The position numbers and the translations under genes are program-made. Source: Owenia fusiformis (lineage: Eukaryota; Annelida; Polychaeta; Sabellida; Oweniidae). From it: 64,000 nucleotides of DNA. The notes under the pieces are model-generated. The model saw nothing but the letters and a program-made list of their open reading frames with translations, was not told the origin of the DNA and did no database searches. Position 1 is the stretch's first letter. The number at the start of each line of letters is the position of its first letter. The stretch lies in NCBI GenBank assembly GCA_903813345.2, contig CAIIXF020000004.1, positions 6,281,525 to 6,345,524 on the forward strand, in the 5' to 3' direction. This document shows positions 24,883 to 36,399 of this stretch, piece by piece.

Positions 24883-25755
24883 ACCTGCGGAATAAGGCAT
24901 CTGAACAGAGGAGATTTCTGTAAATTCATGGGGGTGAACAGAAAAGCGTGGCAGCCTTCAGAGCGAGTGTCCATCTACAACACGATACGTCCGAATTTAG
25001 ATACCGAAACAATGACATTCTGGGATGAAAATCGTATGTTGATAGAAAAGGGCATTCTCTATTGCAGTGACTTAGAATTATCATTAATGCAGTTGAGTGA
25101 TATATTAATTCCGAATATCCACGAACGTAGAACCGTATCCGAATTCCTTGCCTTGGGTGATGACATGGAGAAACAGATCGACTTCTTTGAAACAGTTTGG
25201 AATACGCCACAATGGAGACGTGTTTACACACATATACGCAGTCTTGCAGCATCATCAGCGGTTCTGCCGGAAGTCGATTACGCACAGGCGTGTTTAAACC
25301 ACTTTGAGAAGACAATACGAAACATCCCAAATAATAAGAATCATTTGCTCGAGTTTTTGCTGACTGGAGAAATAGAAGGAATGTGTTTACCCCCATATTT
25401 AAGAGACGGGAATTATGAGTTCATAAAGTCCCGGCTCGATAGAATACAATGGCTGGAGTCTGATCTGCTGACATACGTAGGTAACTACGCGAAGCAAGGC
25501 CAACCAAAGTTTGATGGAATCAACTTCTCTTCAATTTTGAATTACCAAAGTGCAGCCAAGTTACAAGATTTATTTCATAATGCAGCCAAGATTTGTCACC
25601 CTGGAGCAAAACTTGTATATTACAATCTACCTGCGGTTAAAGCGAGGATTCCCTTCGATGTATGGGATGGTATGAAGCTAATATGCGAAGACGAGAAGAA
25701 TTGGAAAGACACCAACAGTATTTACTTTCTTCCAGCTGTGACGACTGTCCATTGA
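24883..25755 (+). CDS. DUF3419/BtaA-like gene, exon 3 (C-terminal half)
   Basis: The last and largest exon (290 codons plus stop) starts at phase 0 after the acceptor TTCTTGTTATATAG. It is open from 24883, upstream of the first ATG at 24928. It carries the family's C-terminal hallmarks in order: IRHLNRGDFCKFMGV (the LkxxaixxLxxxDFxxfxG stretch), RVSIYNTIRPNL, FWDENRMLIEKGIL, WNTPQWRRVY, LPPYLRDGNYEFIKSRLDRI, then FSSILNYQS with AKICHPGAKLVYYNLP. BtaA moves a 3-amino-3-carboxypropyl group from S-adenosylmethionine to diacylglycerol in bacteria and algae. The substrate of animal DUF3419 proteins is not known to me. The three exons give about 380 residues, near family length. A truncated duplicate of this exon lies at 30531-30760. 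Confidence 0.85.
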   Translation, partial: TCGIRHLNRGDFCKFMGVNRKAWQPSERVSIYNTIRPNLDTETMTFWDENRMLIEKGILYCSDLELSLMQLSDILIPNIHERRTVSEFLALGDDMEKQIDFFETVWNTPQWRRVYTHIRSLAASSAVLPEVDYAQACLNHFEKTIRNIPNNKNHLLEFLLTGEIEGMCLPPYLRDGNYEFIKSRLDRIQWLESDLLTYVGNYAKQGQPKFDGINFSSILNYQSAAKLQDLFHNAAKICHPGAKLVYYNLPAVKARIPFDVWDGMKLICEDEKNWKDTNSIYFLPAVTTVH

Positions 25756-27143
25756 AGTTGATCGGTTGTTTCTTTTCGACCTGTGTTTTAACATTTTTGG
25801 TTAAACCCCATTTGACAGTGTTTGCACGCCATATTGACTGGAGGTTTGCATATTGAGTTTCACCACTTATATACCCATCTACTTACCAAAGGAAAAGTCC
25901 CGAATCCCCCTCTTTCAGTGTTAATTTTGCGATTGTGCTGGCCGATCTAATTATTGTCGAAGAAATTAATTCAATCTGAAGTTTGAATATACCGGGAAAG
26001 TCCTCCTGTTATCTGATTGGTTGTTGAATTTGTTTATCATAAACCTGATTAGCTGCCTGGTTCAAGGCGCTTGTGGGCGCTTGTGTGACTCAGTGGAGAT
26101 TCCCCTCACTAGCCGAGGAATCGATTGTGTTTAATTCTGGAGTTTGGTTGTTCTGTTGATATTTCGGCAATTATATACCCAAAAGTTATTCTCAGGATAT
26201 ATCCATGGTATGTGAGATATTATATGAGCAATAACAATAGGACCTCATTGATTGTCTGGGGGAGAAACCTATTGCATAATACATCTTTAAGGTATGTAAA
26301 CAAATCCATTTTAATTCCAAAATTATTTCTCCTAAAACTAAGACTTTATGTTTATAATAGCAATAATTGCCTATGCACAGCTTACAAACCAAACTAAAAA
26401 TGTATGTTGATGTAAATGTATATACTATAATATAATATAATTCCCAATGTACAGCTCACATATCAAGACTTTATGTGATAATAAGCTTTGATTCTCAACG
26501 TACACCTAACAAACCAAACTAAAAATGTATGTTGATGTAAATGTATATACTATAATATAATATAATTCCCAATGTACAGCTCACATATTAAGACTTTATG
26601 TGATAATAAGCTTTGATTCTCAACGTACACCTAACAAACCAAACTAAAAATGTATGTTGATGTAAATGTATATACTATAATATAATATAATTCCCAATGT
26701 ACAGCTCACATATCAAGACTTTATGTGATAATAAGCTTTGATTCTCAACGTACACCTAACAAACCAAACTAAAAATGTATGTTGATGTAAATGTATATAC
26801 TATAATATAATATAATTCCCAATGTACAGCTCACATATTAAGACTTTTTGTGATGGGAGCTTTGAAAAGGATCCGTACCTAATAGTGTACCTATAAGAAA
26901 ATTATTGAAAAGGGTAAAATGGAATTCCAGAATTATTTTTATGCAATTTGAATCTTTATTAATTTTCAACAAATCACAAAAATAGTGTGAAGAATATGGT
27001 AAAAAGGTGTTTTAACAGTGATTCTACATGCATATTTGGTTCGAGTATTGACTCATTTTGGCAAAAACAATCGGTAATCATGTGGGCATTTGTCATACAA
27101 AAATAACTTCTTTAAATGCCTCACTAAATCCAAATGTCACGCT
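25756..27143 (+). other. Region 3' of the DUF3419 gene
   Basis: No coding exon was recognised. It holds the 3' flank of the DUF3419 gene and the 125-bp tandem repeat. The 90-codon frame at 26125 runs into that repeat and has no recognisable domain. Confidence 0.4.
26385..26856. repeat. 125-bp tandem repeat, about 3.7 copies
   Basis: TGTATGTTGATGTAAATGTA occurs at 26401, 26526, 26651 and 26776, an exact 125-bp step. The copies are nearly identical (ATATCAAG/ATATTAAG variants), which suggests recent expansion. Confidence 0.95.
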
Positions 27144-27664
27144 CGGTGATCGTACAAAATTGATGGAGGGGGGATTAGGCGATTTCTGCAAGAAAACTCA
27201 AAAAATTGGAAGATTTATTTTTTCAAGAGAAAATTAACAACTGAATTGCCAAATAAATAGGCGCAGTGCATTGAAAAAGGTGTAAGGCCATCTAGTATTT
27301 GTTGAACTGATACCCTTCTACGATATGAGATCTATTAAAAAGGCGCATCATCACGAACGTGCAAAAGTCAATGTTTTTGCTATAAATCGGGCAACAATGG
27401 TCTACACGACCTGTAATAAATAGGTGTATGAGGAACGTTATTATCACAATACCAATGACATTGCTCACTTATAGATCTCATATCTTAGAAGGGTATCAGT
27501 TAAAAAAAATACTAGATTGCCTATAAAATATTTTGCCATGCACTGCGCATATTAATTTGGTAATATAGTTGTACATTTTCTGTGGAAAAAAAAATCTTAC
27601 AAATTTGTTGAGTTTTCTTGCAGAAATCGCCTAATCCCCCTCCATCCATTTTGTACGATCACCG
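27144..27664. mobile_element. Long-arm foldback MITE
   Basis: The left end CGGTGATCGTACAAAATTGA and the right end CCATTTTGTACGATCACCG are inverted, and the arms extend about 200 bp (both hold GCAGAAATCGCCTAATCCCC and a TAGATCTCATATC motif). Partial copies lie at 30748-30993 (in the duplication) and about 49745-50045. Confidence 0.75.
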
Positions 27665-27718
27665 GGGATGAATGTAAGGCTCGCTGACTAGTATTTTGTG
27701 TGAATCTATCCCAAGTAA

Positions 27719-27860
27719 TTCCTGGGTCACATTTGCTCCGATCCATCAGCCGGTGCCCGGCTGATTGAGTGTTTTGCTCAATATTGAATACAATTTTGAA
27801 CAAAATACTCAATCTGCCGGGCACCGTAGTGAAAATCGTAGCAAATCTGACCGTGGCATG
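27719..27860. mobile_element. Hairpin MITE, TGCCTTGGTCACAT family
   Basis: TTCCTGGGTCACATTTGCTC at the left pairs imperfectly with GCAAATCTGACCGTGGCAT at the right, around a core with ATTGAGTGTTTTGCTCAAT. It is duplicated at 31048-31189. Confidence 0.65.
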
Positions 27861-28592
27861 ATACCCAATGTGTAGCTCACAACCACATTATGAATAAATA
27901 TGGATGAATCCAAAAGTCGCAATTCCCAATCTATTTAACACACTAACAGTTTTTGTGGATGTATCCATGATAATTCCAAGTGTATAGCTCACAAACTAGG
28001 ATTTTGTATGAATATATCAATTATGATTCCCAATCTATAGCTCACGAACAAAAGAACTAAGAATTATGGAAACAAACAACTGTGTTATATGTAGACACTT
28101 TTGAAAATACACGGGGTGGTGAAACAAGGATTACGCCTGGTAATATACGAACTATTCAGAAAATATGATAATATGCATTTTTGTAACAAAATGTTCAATT
28201 ATAGATTATACAATAAATCAACCAGAAAACACTTTCAAACGTGTCGCCATAGTGACAACTTTTGTGAAAATAAGTGAAGCAACATATTACATTATAAAAG
28301 TACATCTCATATTTTCTTTTCTAAATGTCATAAGCATAATCTACGTTGCTCTGTCCAGTATGATTTAATACAAGGACTGTGGATTGCAGAAATAAAATAT
28401 ATTTTTGTTTATCAAAAAAAAAACGTATGGAATCGCAAAAACTAAAAACTCGTCATTTTTCTATACGTCTTTTTTTGTCAGTTGTAGCTCAAATATCAAT
28501 ATTGACGTTCGTACAGACAAATCGCACCCGAAGCAAACACTGCGATATGATTAATTTCAAAGAAATACTTCTTCGAATATAGATTTGAAAAT

Positions 28593-29043
28593 CTAGTATC
28601 GTTTGCGACAGACCGTAAGGAACATATCTTTACAATCAAATATGCCATCTTGACAAAAAAACGGTGGCAATTCAAAGTTTGCTGTTTGTAGAATGTTAAA
28701 CCCCGCCTCGTCTAAGGCAATGGCGTTATCTTCTGGTGTTTGTGGATCAACAACCTTAAAGAAAACTGAGCCACATTTCCAATTACAACATCCGGGGCCG
28801 TTTGAGAACTGAACGAAAAATCCACCAGATTTGACAAGAGCTGATGCATTTTTCAAACGCTGTTTGTAGGTCGAGCCTTCGGCACAGTCTAGCATGAGAC
28901 TACTGCCGACTACATCAAATGTAGCGTTAATTGGAGCAATAGGATTAAGAAGAAGCGCATCGCATGGAATAACACTCTTAACCTTGCTTCTAATAGATAA
29001 TTTCCTTTTCTCGATCGCAATCTTTATGTCTTCAGCGCTGTCC
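28593..29043 (-). CDS. NNMT/PNMT/TEMT-family terminal exon, orphan copy
   Basis: This exon encodes the C-terminal 149 residues of a class I SAM-dependent small-molecule methyltransferase. The acceptor TATTCCAG/GGAC at 29043 is the same as in the complete gene at 31922-34724. It has VKSVIPCDAL, then FDVVGSSLMLDCAEGSTY, then ASALVKSGGFFVQF and EAGFNILQT, which match NNMT-family motifs (KxVlxCDv, DxvlStlCLdAA, LLKpGGfLv, EAGf). It arose by the segmental duplication and differs from the sister exon by about five residues (N to S, M to I, A to E, P to S, S to F). Exons 1 and 2 were not found next to it. It may be a pseudo-exon or an alternative last exon of the upstream gene. Confidence 0.75.
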
Positions 29044-29259
29044 CTGGAATATCCAAAATGCATACTAATCATTATGGTGTGCTAAGGGTGCTAGTGGTGA
29101 CATGAATTAAACAATATGGAGGTTAATCTAGGCTACGGGTTTTCAAGAGAGGTTGTGTGTGAACGTATAGGCGTATTGTCTCGTGGTGATATGTAGTATA
29201 CAATTTTGTAATATATACTTGCCCGATCATGTATAAAATATAAGTTAAGAAGTTGTAAT

Positions 29260-30141
29260 TGGTGCCATATACAGGGTGGGCCAAAAAAATTTGCAACCTT
29301 TTTAGAAGGCAAAAAAAGTATCATAACATTATGGTATTGACATGAAATTTTTTTTACAGAAACTTAAGGATAGGCATATTTTACCATTCAAATACTTAAG
29401 CTAATACTGACTTCAATTTTTTTTGTCAGATGTTTGAATATTAATGGTAAATTGTTCATGTGTCCGAGATTTATCGATTTTCCTAGAAAATGTGATTTTC
29501 TATAATTTTATATGATCATCGATAGAACATTTATTATGTTCACTAAATCTGCTGCAATCTTTGTTAAGTGGTGTATTGGGCGGCTATTCATCAGGACTAA
29601 TGAATCAAGGGGTATTTTGCTCCAGATATTCCATAGTGACCTTTGGCCTATGGTCAGGAGCGCTATCCTGCTGGAATATGTAATCACTTTGGGCTGAAAG
29701 AGCCCCCATTCTTGAAAGATGTCCCTTTTGAAGAAGATTAGTCCTGAGTCGAATGGCCACCCAATACACCAGATCCCAACCCCTGGGACTATGACACATG
29801 GGGGCACCTGGAGCAATGTATTGTAGTTAATGGTTATACCCCACAAATTATTGATCAACTATAAGAAGTTCTGCAGGATAAGTGGAGATGACTACCACAA
29901 GAACTGCTGAATCTCGCCATTGACCAGTTCAGTTCTCGTCTCCATGTGATTGTGAAGGTGAAAGGTGGATGCATAGAACATTTGTTTAATAAATAATTAA
30001 TACAGTGTAACAATATTACCATAGTGACTAGATACTGATATAAACCTGTACTAGACATTGGTTAAACAGTTATCAAAGATTGTAGCAGATTTAGTAAACA
30101 TAATGAATGTGTTATTGTTGATCACATAAAATCATAGAAAG
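29260..30141. mobile_element. Rearranged Tc1/mariner remnant (foldback)
   Basis: A mariner-like end, ACAGGGTGGGCCAAAAAAATT, lies at 29271. Transposase fragments occur on both strands. On the minus strand near 29605-29700 there is YIFQQDSAPDHRPKVTMEYL, and on the plus strand from about 29758 to 29993 there is DPNPWDYDTWGHLEQ and later GGCIEHLF. Sequences at 29485-29570 and 30070-30140 are inverted repeats. The copy is dead, with several stops. It separates the two segmental duplicates. Confidence 0.7.
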
Positions 30142-30530
30142 TCAAAAATAATTCTTAAAAATACGTATTATATTTTTTTCCGTTATAATAAAAGAAATAA
30201 CTGCCTATTATACAGGAAAAAATATTCTCTACGATTCTCTCTTAATGCAACTTATTTAGCAGTATATTAAACATTTTATTCTATATTATTTTTACTTTTT
30301 TACCAAGTGAATAATCTAGGGTTTTGAAAATCCATGACAATTTATACTACACATTTTTGCTACATTAAATATGCCTGTGCACATTGACGTTAATTTGTAT
30401 ATCATCCGGGAGTGTGCCTTTTATTTATACTAACACAATGAGCAACGCCAACAACGACTGTAAATTAAGCCAAACTTTATTGTTTATACGCCATTTGCAA
30501 TCTACATACATGGATTTCTTGTTATATAGA

Positions 30531-30760
30531 CCTGCGGAATAAGGCATCTGAACAGAGGAGATTTCTGTAAATTCATGGGGGTGAACAGAAAAGCGTGGCA
30601 GCCTTCAGAGCGAGTGTCCATCTACAACACGAAACGTCCGAATTTAGATACCGAAACAATGACATTCTGGGATGAAAATCGTATGTTGATAGAAAAGGGC
30701 ATTCTCTATTGCGGTGACTTAGAATTATCATTAATGCAGTTGAGTGAAATAGGTGTATGA
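30531..30760 (+). pseudogene. Truncated duplicate of DUF3419 exon 3
   Basis: The splice acceptor and the first part of exon 3 are copied, then the frame runs into the deletion joint and stops after LSEIGV. It keeps only the RVSIYNTKRPNL and FWDENRMLIEKGIL motifs, so it cannot encode the fold. Confidence 0.85.
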
Positions 30761-31047
30761 GGAACGTTATTATCACAATACCAATGACATTGCTCACTTA
30801 TAGATCTCATATCTTAGAAGGGTATCAGTTAAAAAAAATACTAGATTGCCTATAAAATATTTTGCCATGCACTGCGCATATTAATTTGGTAATATAGTTG
30901 TACATTTTCTGTGGAAAAAAAAATCTTACAAATTTGTTGAGTTTTCTTGCAGAAATCGCCTAATCCCCCTCCATCCATTTTGTACGATCACCGGGGATGA
31001 ATGTAAGGCTCGCTGACTAGTATTTTGTGTGAATCTATCCCAAGTAA

Positions 31048-31189
31048 TTCCTGGGTCACATTTGCTCCGATCCATCGGCCGGTGCCCGGCTGATTGAGTG
31101 TTTTGCTCAATATTGAATACAATTTTGAACAAAATACTCAATCTGCCGGGCACCGTAGTGAAAATCGTAGCAAATCTGACCGTGGCATG
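31048..31189. mobile_element. Hairpin MITE, TGCCTTGGTCACAT family (duplicated copy)
   Basis: Copy of the element at 27719-27860, carried by the segmental duplication. Confidence 0.65.
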
Positions 31190-31921
31190 ATACCCAATGT
31201 GTAGCTCACAACCACATTATGAATAAATATGGATGAATCCAAAAGTCGCAATTCCCAATCTATTTAACACACTAACAGTTTTTGTGGATGTATCCATGAT
31301 AATTCCAAGTGTATAGCTCACAAACTAGGATTTTGTATGAATATATCAATTATGATTCCCAATCTATAGCTCACGAACAAAAGAACTAAGAATTATGGAA
31401 ACCAACAACTGTGTTATATGTAGACACTTTTGAAAATACACGGGGTGGTGAAACAAGGATTACGCCTGGTAATATACGAACTATTCAGAAAATATGATAA
31501 TATGCATTTTTGTAACAAAATGTTCAATTATAGATTATACAATAAATCAACCAGAAAACACTTTCAAACGTGTCGCCATAGTGACAACTTTTGTGAAAAT
31601 AAGTGAAGCAACATATTACATTATAAAAGTACATCTCATATTTTCTTTTCTAAATGTCATAAGCATAATCTACGTTGCTCTGTCCAGTATGATTTAATAC
31701 AAGGACTGTGGATTGCAGAAATAAAATATATTTTTGTTTATCAAAAAAAAAACGTATGGAATCGCAAAAACTAAAAACTCGTCATTTTTCTATACGTCTT
31801 TTTTTGTCAGTTGTAGCTCAAATATCAATATTGACGATCGTACAGACAAATCGCACCCGAAGCAAACACTGCGATATGATTAATTTCAAAGAAATACTTC
31901 TTCGAATATAAATTTGAAAAT

Positions 31922-32372
31922 CTAGTATCGTTTGCGACAGACCGTAAGGAACATATCTTTACAATCAAATATGCCATCTTGACAAAAAGACGGTGGCAAT
32001 TCAAAGTTTGCTGTTTGTAGAATGTTAAACCCCGCCTCGTCTAAGGCAATGGCGTTATCTTCTGGTGTTTGTGGATCCACAACCTTGAAGAAAACCGAGC
32101 CACATTTCCAGTTACAACATCCGGGGCCGTTTGAGAACTGAACGAAAAATCCACCAGGTTTGACAAGAGCCGATGCATTTTTCAAACGCTGTTTGTAGGT
32201 CGAGCCTGCGGCACAGTCTAGCATGAGACTACTGCCCACTACATCAAATGTAGCGTTCATTGGAGCAATAGGATTAAGAAGAAGCGCATCGCATGGAATA
32301 ACATTCTTAACCTTGCTTCTAATAGATAATTTCCTTTTCTCGATCGCAATCTTTATGTCTTCAGCGCTGTCC
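31922..32372 (-). CDS. NNMT/PNMT-family methyltransferase B, exon 3
   Basis: Terminal exon of a three-exon gene (34610-34724, 32988-33195, 31922-32372; minus strand; about 257 residues, near the family's 260-280). The acceptor is TATTCCAG. The first base completes the codon left as AG by exon 2, giving RLDNNR-DSAEDIK. It encodes the second half of the Rossmann methyltransferase fold: VKNVIPCD, FDVVGSSLMLDCAAGSTY, ASALVKPGGFFVQF, EAGFNILQT. Members methylate nicotinamide, phenylethanolamine, indoleamines or thioethers with SAM; the substrate here cannot be told. The open frame continues upstream of the acceptor, but that part is intron. Confidence 0.85.
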
Positions 32373-32987
32373 CTGGAATATCCAAAATGCATGCTAATAA
32401 TTAATGGTGTGCTAAGAGTGCACGTGGTGACATGAATTAAACAATGGAGGTACAACTAAGCTACACGTTTTCAACAGAAGTTGTGTGTGATCGTATAGCA
32501 GGCGTGTTGTCTCATGGAGATAAGTATACAATTTCGTAGTATATACTTGCCCGATCATGTATAAAATATAAGTAAAAAAGTTGTTTTAAGGGCCAATATA
32601 TACATATATCAAAATCAAATAAAATCAATTGAAAGAGACGACCAGGTGAATAAAATTTCAATACGGGAACGAGCAGGTAAATCCCATTTTTTGTCGAAGG
32701 ATTTAACAGTTCATTCCCTTGTGTTATTAGCTGAAAAGTAATAAATGATAATAAAATAGAATAAACGAATGTATTATTCATCTCTAATATAATATTGACC
32801 TCTAAATGACATATATCTTGTTTTATCTTAACTCTGAATATATTTGTCAAGTCAGAAGAGTTTAGCAAGAGTCTGATAATAGCGAAGACCAGAACAGCTT
32901 GGCTTTCACACAAGCATGCCATTTTTGTATCTGTTCACTTAATAATAATATCGACCCAGTTCTAATGTTACATTGATGCATATTTAC

Positions 32988-33195
32988 CTATTATTATCCA
33001 ATCTGATCAGATGTTCTATGTAGCTGTCCCAACTGATGGCATCTTCGTCGTCATTTAGCCATTTCGTCAACTCTCGCCTATTCTGAGGTAACATCTCGGC
33101 AATTGTGATCTCGTTGACAAACGGGCTAATTGCAGCTACGGAGTGAAGAGTTGGACCCGCCCCATATTCAAGATATGTATTGCCTTTTATCACAC
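32988..33195 (-). CDS. NNMT/PNMT-family methyltransferase B, exon 2
   Basis: 208 bp between acceptor TTATGATAG and donor AG/GTAAATA. It holds the SAM-binding motif I, TYLEYGAGPTLHS, which corresponds to the family's DIGSGPTIYQ, and then EMLPQNRRELTKWLNDDEDAI, matching the DYxxxNxxELxkWLxxEpxAf stretch. Phase: the first two bases complete a glycine codon begun in exon 1, and the last two start an arginine codon. Confidence 0.9.
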
Positions 33196-33317
33196 CTATC
33201 ATAAAGAAAAACTGTTGTAAACAGCAATCCGTTTCTTTTTCGAAGAATGTCTCACTCAATCAATAAAGCGTCATGGCCAAATATGTTTTAGGTTAAACGG
33301 AATGCTTGGTAACCCTA

Positions 33318-33885
33318 CTATCACACCAAACTAGTTCTCACTACGTTCTCGAAAACGGGCTTAAACTGTGCACGAACGGATTTGACGTACTAAGAACCCA
33401 CTAAGAACCGTTTGGGATCTGTTTACAAACTTCATGAAACTCATAGAACGAGTAGGTCCTCCAGAACTTAGAGAATGCTCAAAATTTTCTGGTGATCGTC
33501 AAAACGTTGCCGAATCGGTTTTAAACTGTGTGCGAACTGAATGAACGTAGCTGCAACATCTACGGTCTGTTTACGAACTTCATGGACTTTCCCGGAAGGG
33601 AATGTGATTTAGAATTTTGAATCGATTCAAAATTCGATGGCGACCATACCGTTCTGTAATCAGGTCATGATGACCTTCTAGACTAAGGGACGCGTTATAC
33701 GACGTTGCACACCGATGTGGTGCGACCTGAACGAACTGCGAATGAGATGGACGTATTGAAGACTGTTTATGAACGAAGCAGCTAATTATTTTAGACATAT
33801 TTCCCGACCACAGCCAGATTGAGCCCGTTTTACGACGTTTTCGTAAGACTGGCAAGAACGGGTAAGAACTAGTTTGGTGTGATAG
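33318..33885. mobile_element. TIR element, CTATCACACCAAACTAGTTC ends
   Basis: The left end CTATCACACCAAACTAGTTC and the right end GAACTAGTTTGGTGTGATAG are perfect inverted repeats. The interior has further imperfect symmetry (ACGTTCTCGAAAACGGGC and GCCCGTTTTACGACG). No clear duplication of the target and no transposase. It lies in intron 1 of methyltransferase B, between exons 1 and 2. Confidence 0.8.
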
Positions 33886-34609
33886 TTAAAATTTAGTTAA
33901 TTATTTAAATAGTAACTACAAGGTATAAGGTTGTGAAAAACAAAATGTATGTTATTGTTGAGAGAAATGAAAGATTGTACAAAAGGATTTTTGACAATTG
34001 TTGAAAGACCCGAATCACGTGTATACACTAAATGATTTTGACCAAGGAATCGATAAAGTCTAGATTATTTAAACCGCGTGGTATTATCAAATGAGGGCGG
34101 TACCTCGAATTTAAAGTCTAGGATACAAGACAAGGGTGCATATATATTCATTGCCATTGAGTCATATGTTCTAATTATTTAGATGGATTGTAATTTGTAA
34201 ACGATTTTGTACAGCATCTGACATTTGCAAGGCAACTTTTTTGCAAGGACTTTGGACGGTTTGACATTTTGACCTGCATAAGCACCAGACTTGCTGTTTT
34301 TATGTGAATTCATACGTTTTACTGCCAATCTAAAATTAAAGAAATAGATAATGGTAACAATTCCACCTGATATTTTTGAAAAAGGAATAACCTAGTTTTT
34401 TGATAGTCATATTCAAATATTTATTAGACCATGCATTTTACTGGATAACTGTATATTTATGTTTTGTAATTCATTTTGTGAGGAAACCAATTGTTTGTCT
34501 TGAAACACCAAAAAAGTCTTGAATCTTGAATCTAAGAATAGCCATAAACCATGTTGTAAAATTAAGAATGCATATTTTTAGAAATAAAGTTTAAACTGGG
34601 CTATCCTAC

Positions 34610-34724
34610 CTGTTGTGAATAATTCGTGTAGTTTATCGGGATAGAATGACATATCAGTTCCTGCCCAGTCTTTTACGTAATCCACCGGATTGAAATGCAT
34701 CGCATAATCCGTTTTTGAAAACAT
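34610..34724 (-). CDS. NNMT/PNMT-family methyltransferase B, exon 1
   Basis: 115 bp from ATG at 34724 to the donor ACAACAG/GTAGGAT, encoding 38 residues plus one base. FNPVDYVKDWAGTDMSFYPD matches the N-terminal FdPxxYLxxYY region of the NNMT family. The methyltransferase C exon 1 is also 115 bp. Confidence 0.85.
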
Positions 34725-35288
34725 AGTACAAGTTTAAAATGTTGCACTGTAGACGAAAGCGTTACATGACCTAGTCACATTAAGAGTTTACTCTCCAACG
34801 GATAACTAAATTCCTTCACGCATATTCCTTCCACAAAATGTGTACGAACGTTCCATTTGAGAACTTTTGGTTTGATTTAAACGTTGAATTCACGGATTCG
34901 TAAATCTAGTAATTGCCTTTATAGCTAGTTTCTTTAATGATGTTGTTTTCATTTACTTGACGTTTCGGTGATTTACTTGCTACTGTTTAATTATAAATAC
35001 GAGGATTGAGGTGCGTTAGAGGATAGATCAGATTTGTTGTGTAGGGAACCTTCCTAGTTCCCTTACAAAATACAGTAACAATTGAATCATATAAAATGCT
35101 CATTGTCTTATATTCTTGTGCATAAATCATTGCAAGTTAAGTACTACTTAACATAAACGGGGAACTCATTACAACTGTTTTTCTTACACCTTCATACTCA
35201 ATGGCCAATTAGAGGCCAGTGAGGTGAAATAGACCACATGAGACATACTTTTACACGTCTCACCTACTCGTTCTTCAAAACAGTTCCA

Positions 35289-35310
35289 CCCCCCCCCCCC
35301 CCCCCCCCCC
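35289..35310. repeat. Poly-C run (22 bp)
   Basis: An uninterrupted run of C just after CAGTTCCA. Its length is likely unstable or poorly assembled. Confidence 0.95.
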
Positions 35311-35497
35311 GTAATGTGCATTCCACTTAAACTGTTCGCCTTTTGTAGTTTCCTTGTTTAGAATGATAGTCCTATAATAAGTCGTTCATACAAATATAAA
35401 GTTAACCATCGGTTTTGCTAACATACTAAAAGTCACGCTTTAATCCCCTCAGCCGCTTTTTTAACACTTGGGAAAGAAACTACAATACAAAACAAAA

Positions 35498-35933
35498 TCA
35501 TATTTTGCGACAGACGATGAGAAGCATTTCTTTTCCATCATACTTGTAATCTTCGTAAGGTGGCAACTTCAAGCAATCTGTTTCAAGTACATTGAATCCT
35601 GCCTCATTCAATGCCACAAGGCAATCATCAAATGTCTGCACCTCTGGACATTTAAAGAAAGTGTTACCACACCGCCATTCGGTCGCCGGAGCTCCTGCTA
35701 CGAACTGAATAAAATATCCGCCAGATTTGACCAGATTGGATGCATTTTTGATACGTTCTCTGTACGTCGATCCCAAAGCGCATTCTATTGTGAGACTTGT
35801 CCCCACTACGTCGAATGTAGCTTCAATAGGAGTTAAAGGGTTGGGAAGAATAGCATCACAGGCAATGACGTTCTTCACTTTGCTTCTCATCAAAGTTTTC
35901 CTAATATCAATACTAGCTTCAGTTACTTCAGTG
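35498..35933 (-). CDS. NNMT/PNMT-family methyltransferase C, exon 3
   Basis: Terminal exon of a second complete gene (44166-44280, 40190-40397, 35498-35933). The acceptor is AATATTTTCAG; AG from exon 2 plus C gives Ser, then TEVTEASIDIRKTLMRSKVKN. Family motifs: VKNVIACDAI, FDVVGTSLTIECALGSTY, ASNLVKSGGYFIQF, EAGFNVLET. It is clearly diverged from genes A and B, so the paralogues are older than the segmental duplication. Confidence 0.85.
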
Positions 35934-36011
35934 CTGAAAATATTAAGATAAACTCATAACTGACTCTTAGTGGGCAATATATTATCCATGATCAATAACC
36001 AATATATATAG

Positions 36012-36072
36012 GTGATTTCATGCTTGATTTTCAAATAAAATTCATATTGAATATCAAGCATGAAATAACCTT
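36012..36072. repeat. Short hairpin
   Basis: GGTGATTTCATGCTTGATTT and its near-complement ATCAAGCATGAAATAACC form a 60-bp foldback. Confidence 0.6.
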
Positions 36073-36234
36073 TTTATTCCATAATTTGATTTTTGAGAAT
36101 TCAATGAAAAAGATATTTCAAGAAAATTGAAAAATTAAAAATCTTTGAAAAATTGCAATTTTTTGAAAAATGAAAATTTCTGAAAAAAGTGGAAAAATCA
36201 AATATTTGGGAAAAAATGCTTTTTTAAAAAAAAA

Positions 36235-36355
36235 TAGGGACAATATGATTTTTTTTCCAGGGACAATATGATTTTTCGAGTATATATGATTTTTTTACAG
36301 GGACAATGTGATTTTTCGAGTATATATGATTTTAAGAGGGATAATATGATTGTAT
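36235..36355. repeat. Short AT-rich tandem repeat
   Basis: AGGGACAATATGATTTTT and TCGAGTATATATGATTTT alternate two to three times after a purine-rich, A-rich stretch. Confidence 0.7.
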
Positions 36356-36399
36356 TTCCCAGGGAAAACAGTAGTATTATGGAATAAATAAGGGTTATG

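Larger units (their letters stand above)
24494..29254. repeat. Segmental duplication, copy 1
   Basis: 24494-25100 matches 30142-30747 and 27419-29254 matches 30748-32583 with very few differences. Copy 2 lacks the 2.3 kb corresponding to 25101-27418. The block includes the end of CACTA copy 2, exon 3 of the DUF3419 gene and a methyltransferase terminal exon. Confidence 0.9.
30142..32583. repeat. Segmental duplication, copy 2 (deleted form)
   Basis: It matches 24494-25100 joined directly to 27419-29254. The joint near 30747 reads GAGTGA/AATAGGTG, with at most a base or two of shared sequence. Confidence 0.9.

Noticed and set aside
24926-25396. 156-codon frame on the minus strand
   Set aside because: Antisense shadow of the DUF3419 exon 3, whose motifs are clear on the plus strand.
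26385-26856. Regular repeats that might be a CRISPR array
   Set aside because: The 125-bp units are directly tandem with no unique spacers, and the window is eukaryotic.
28165-28582. Two 67-codon plus-strand frames, repeated at 31494-31911
   Set aside because: They recur only because of the segmental duplication, have no domain, and lie in the 3' flank of the methyltransferase exons.
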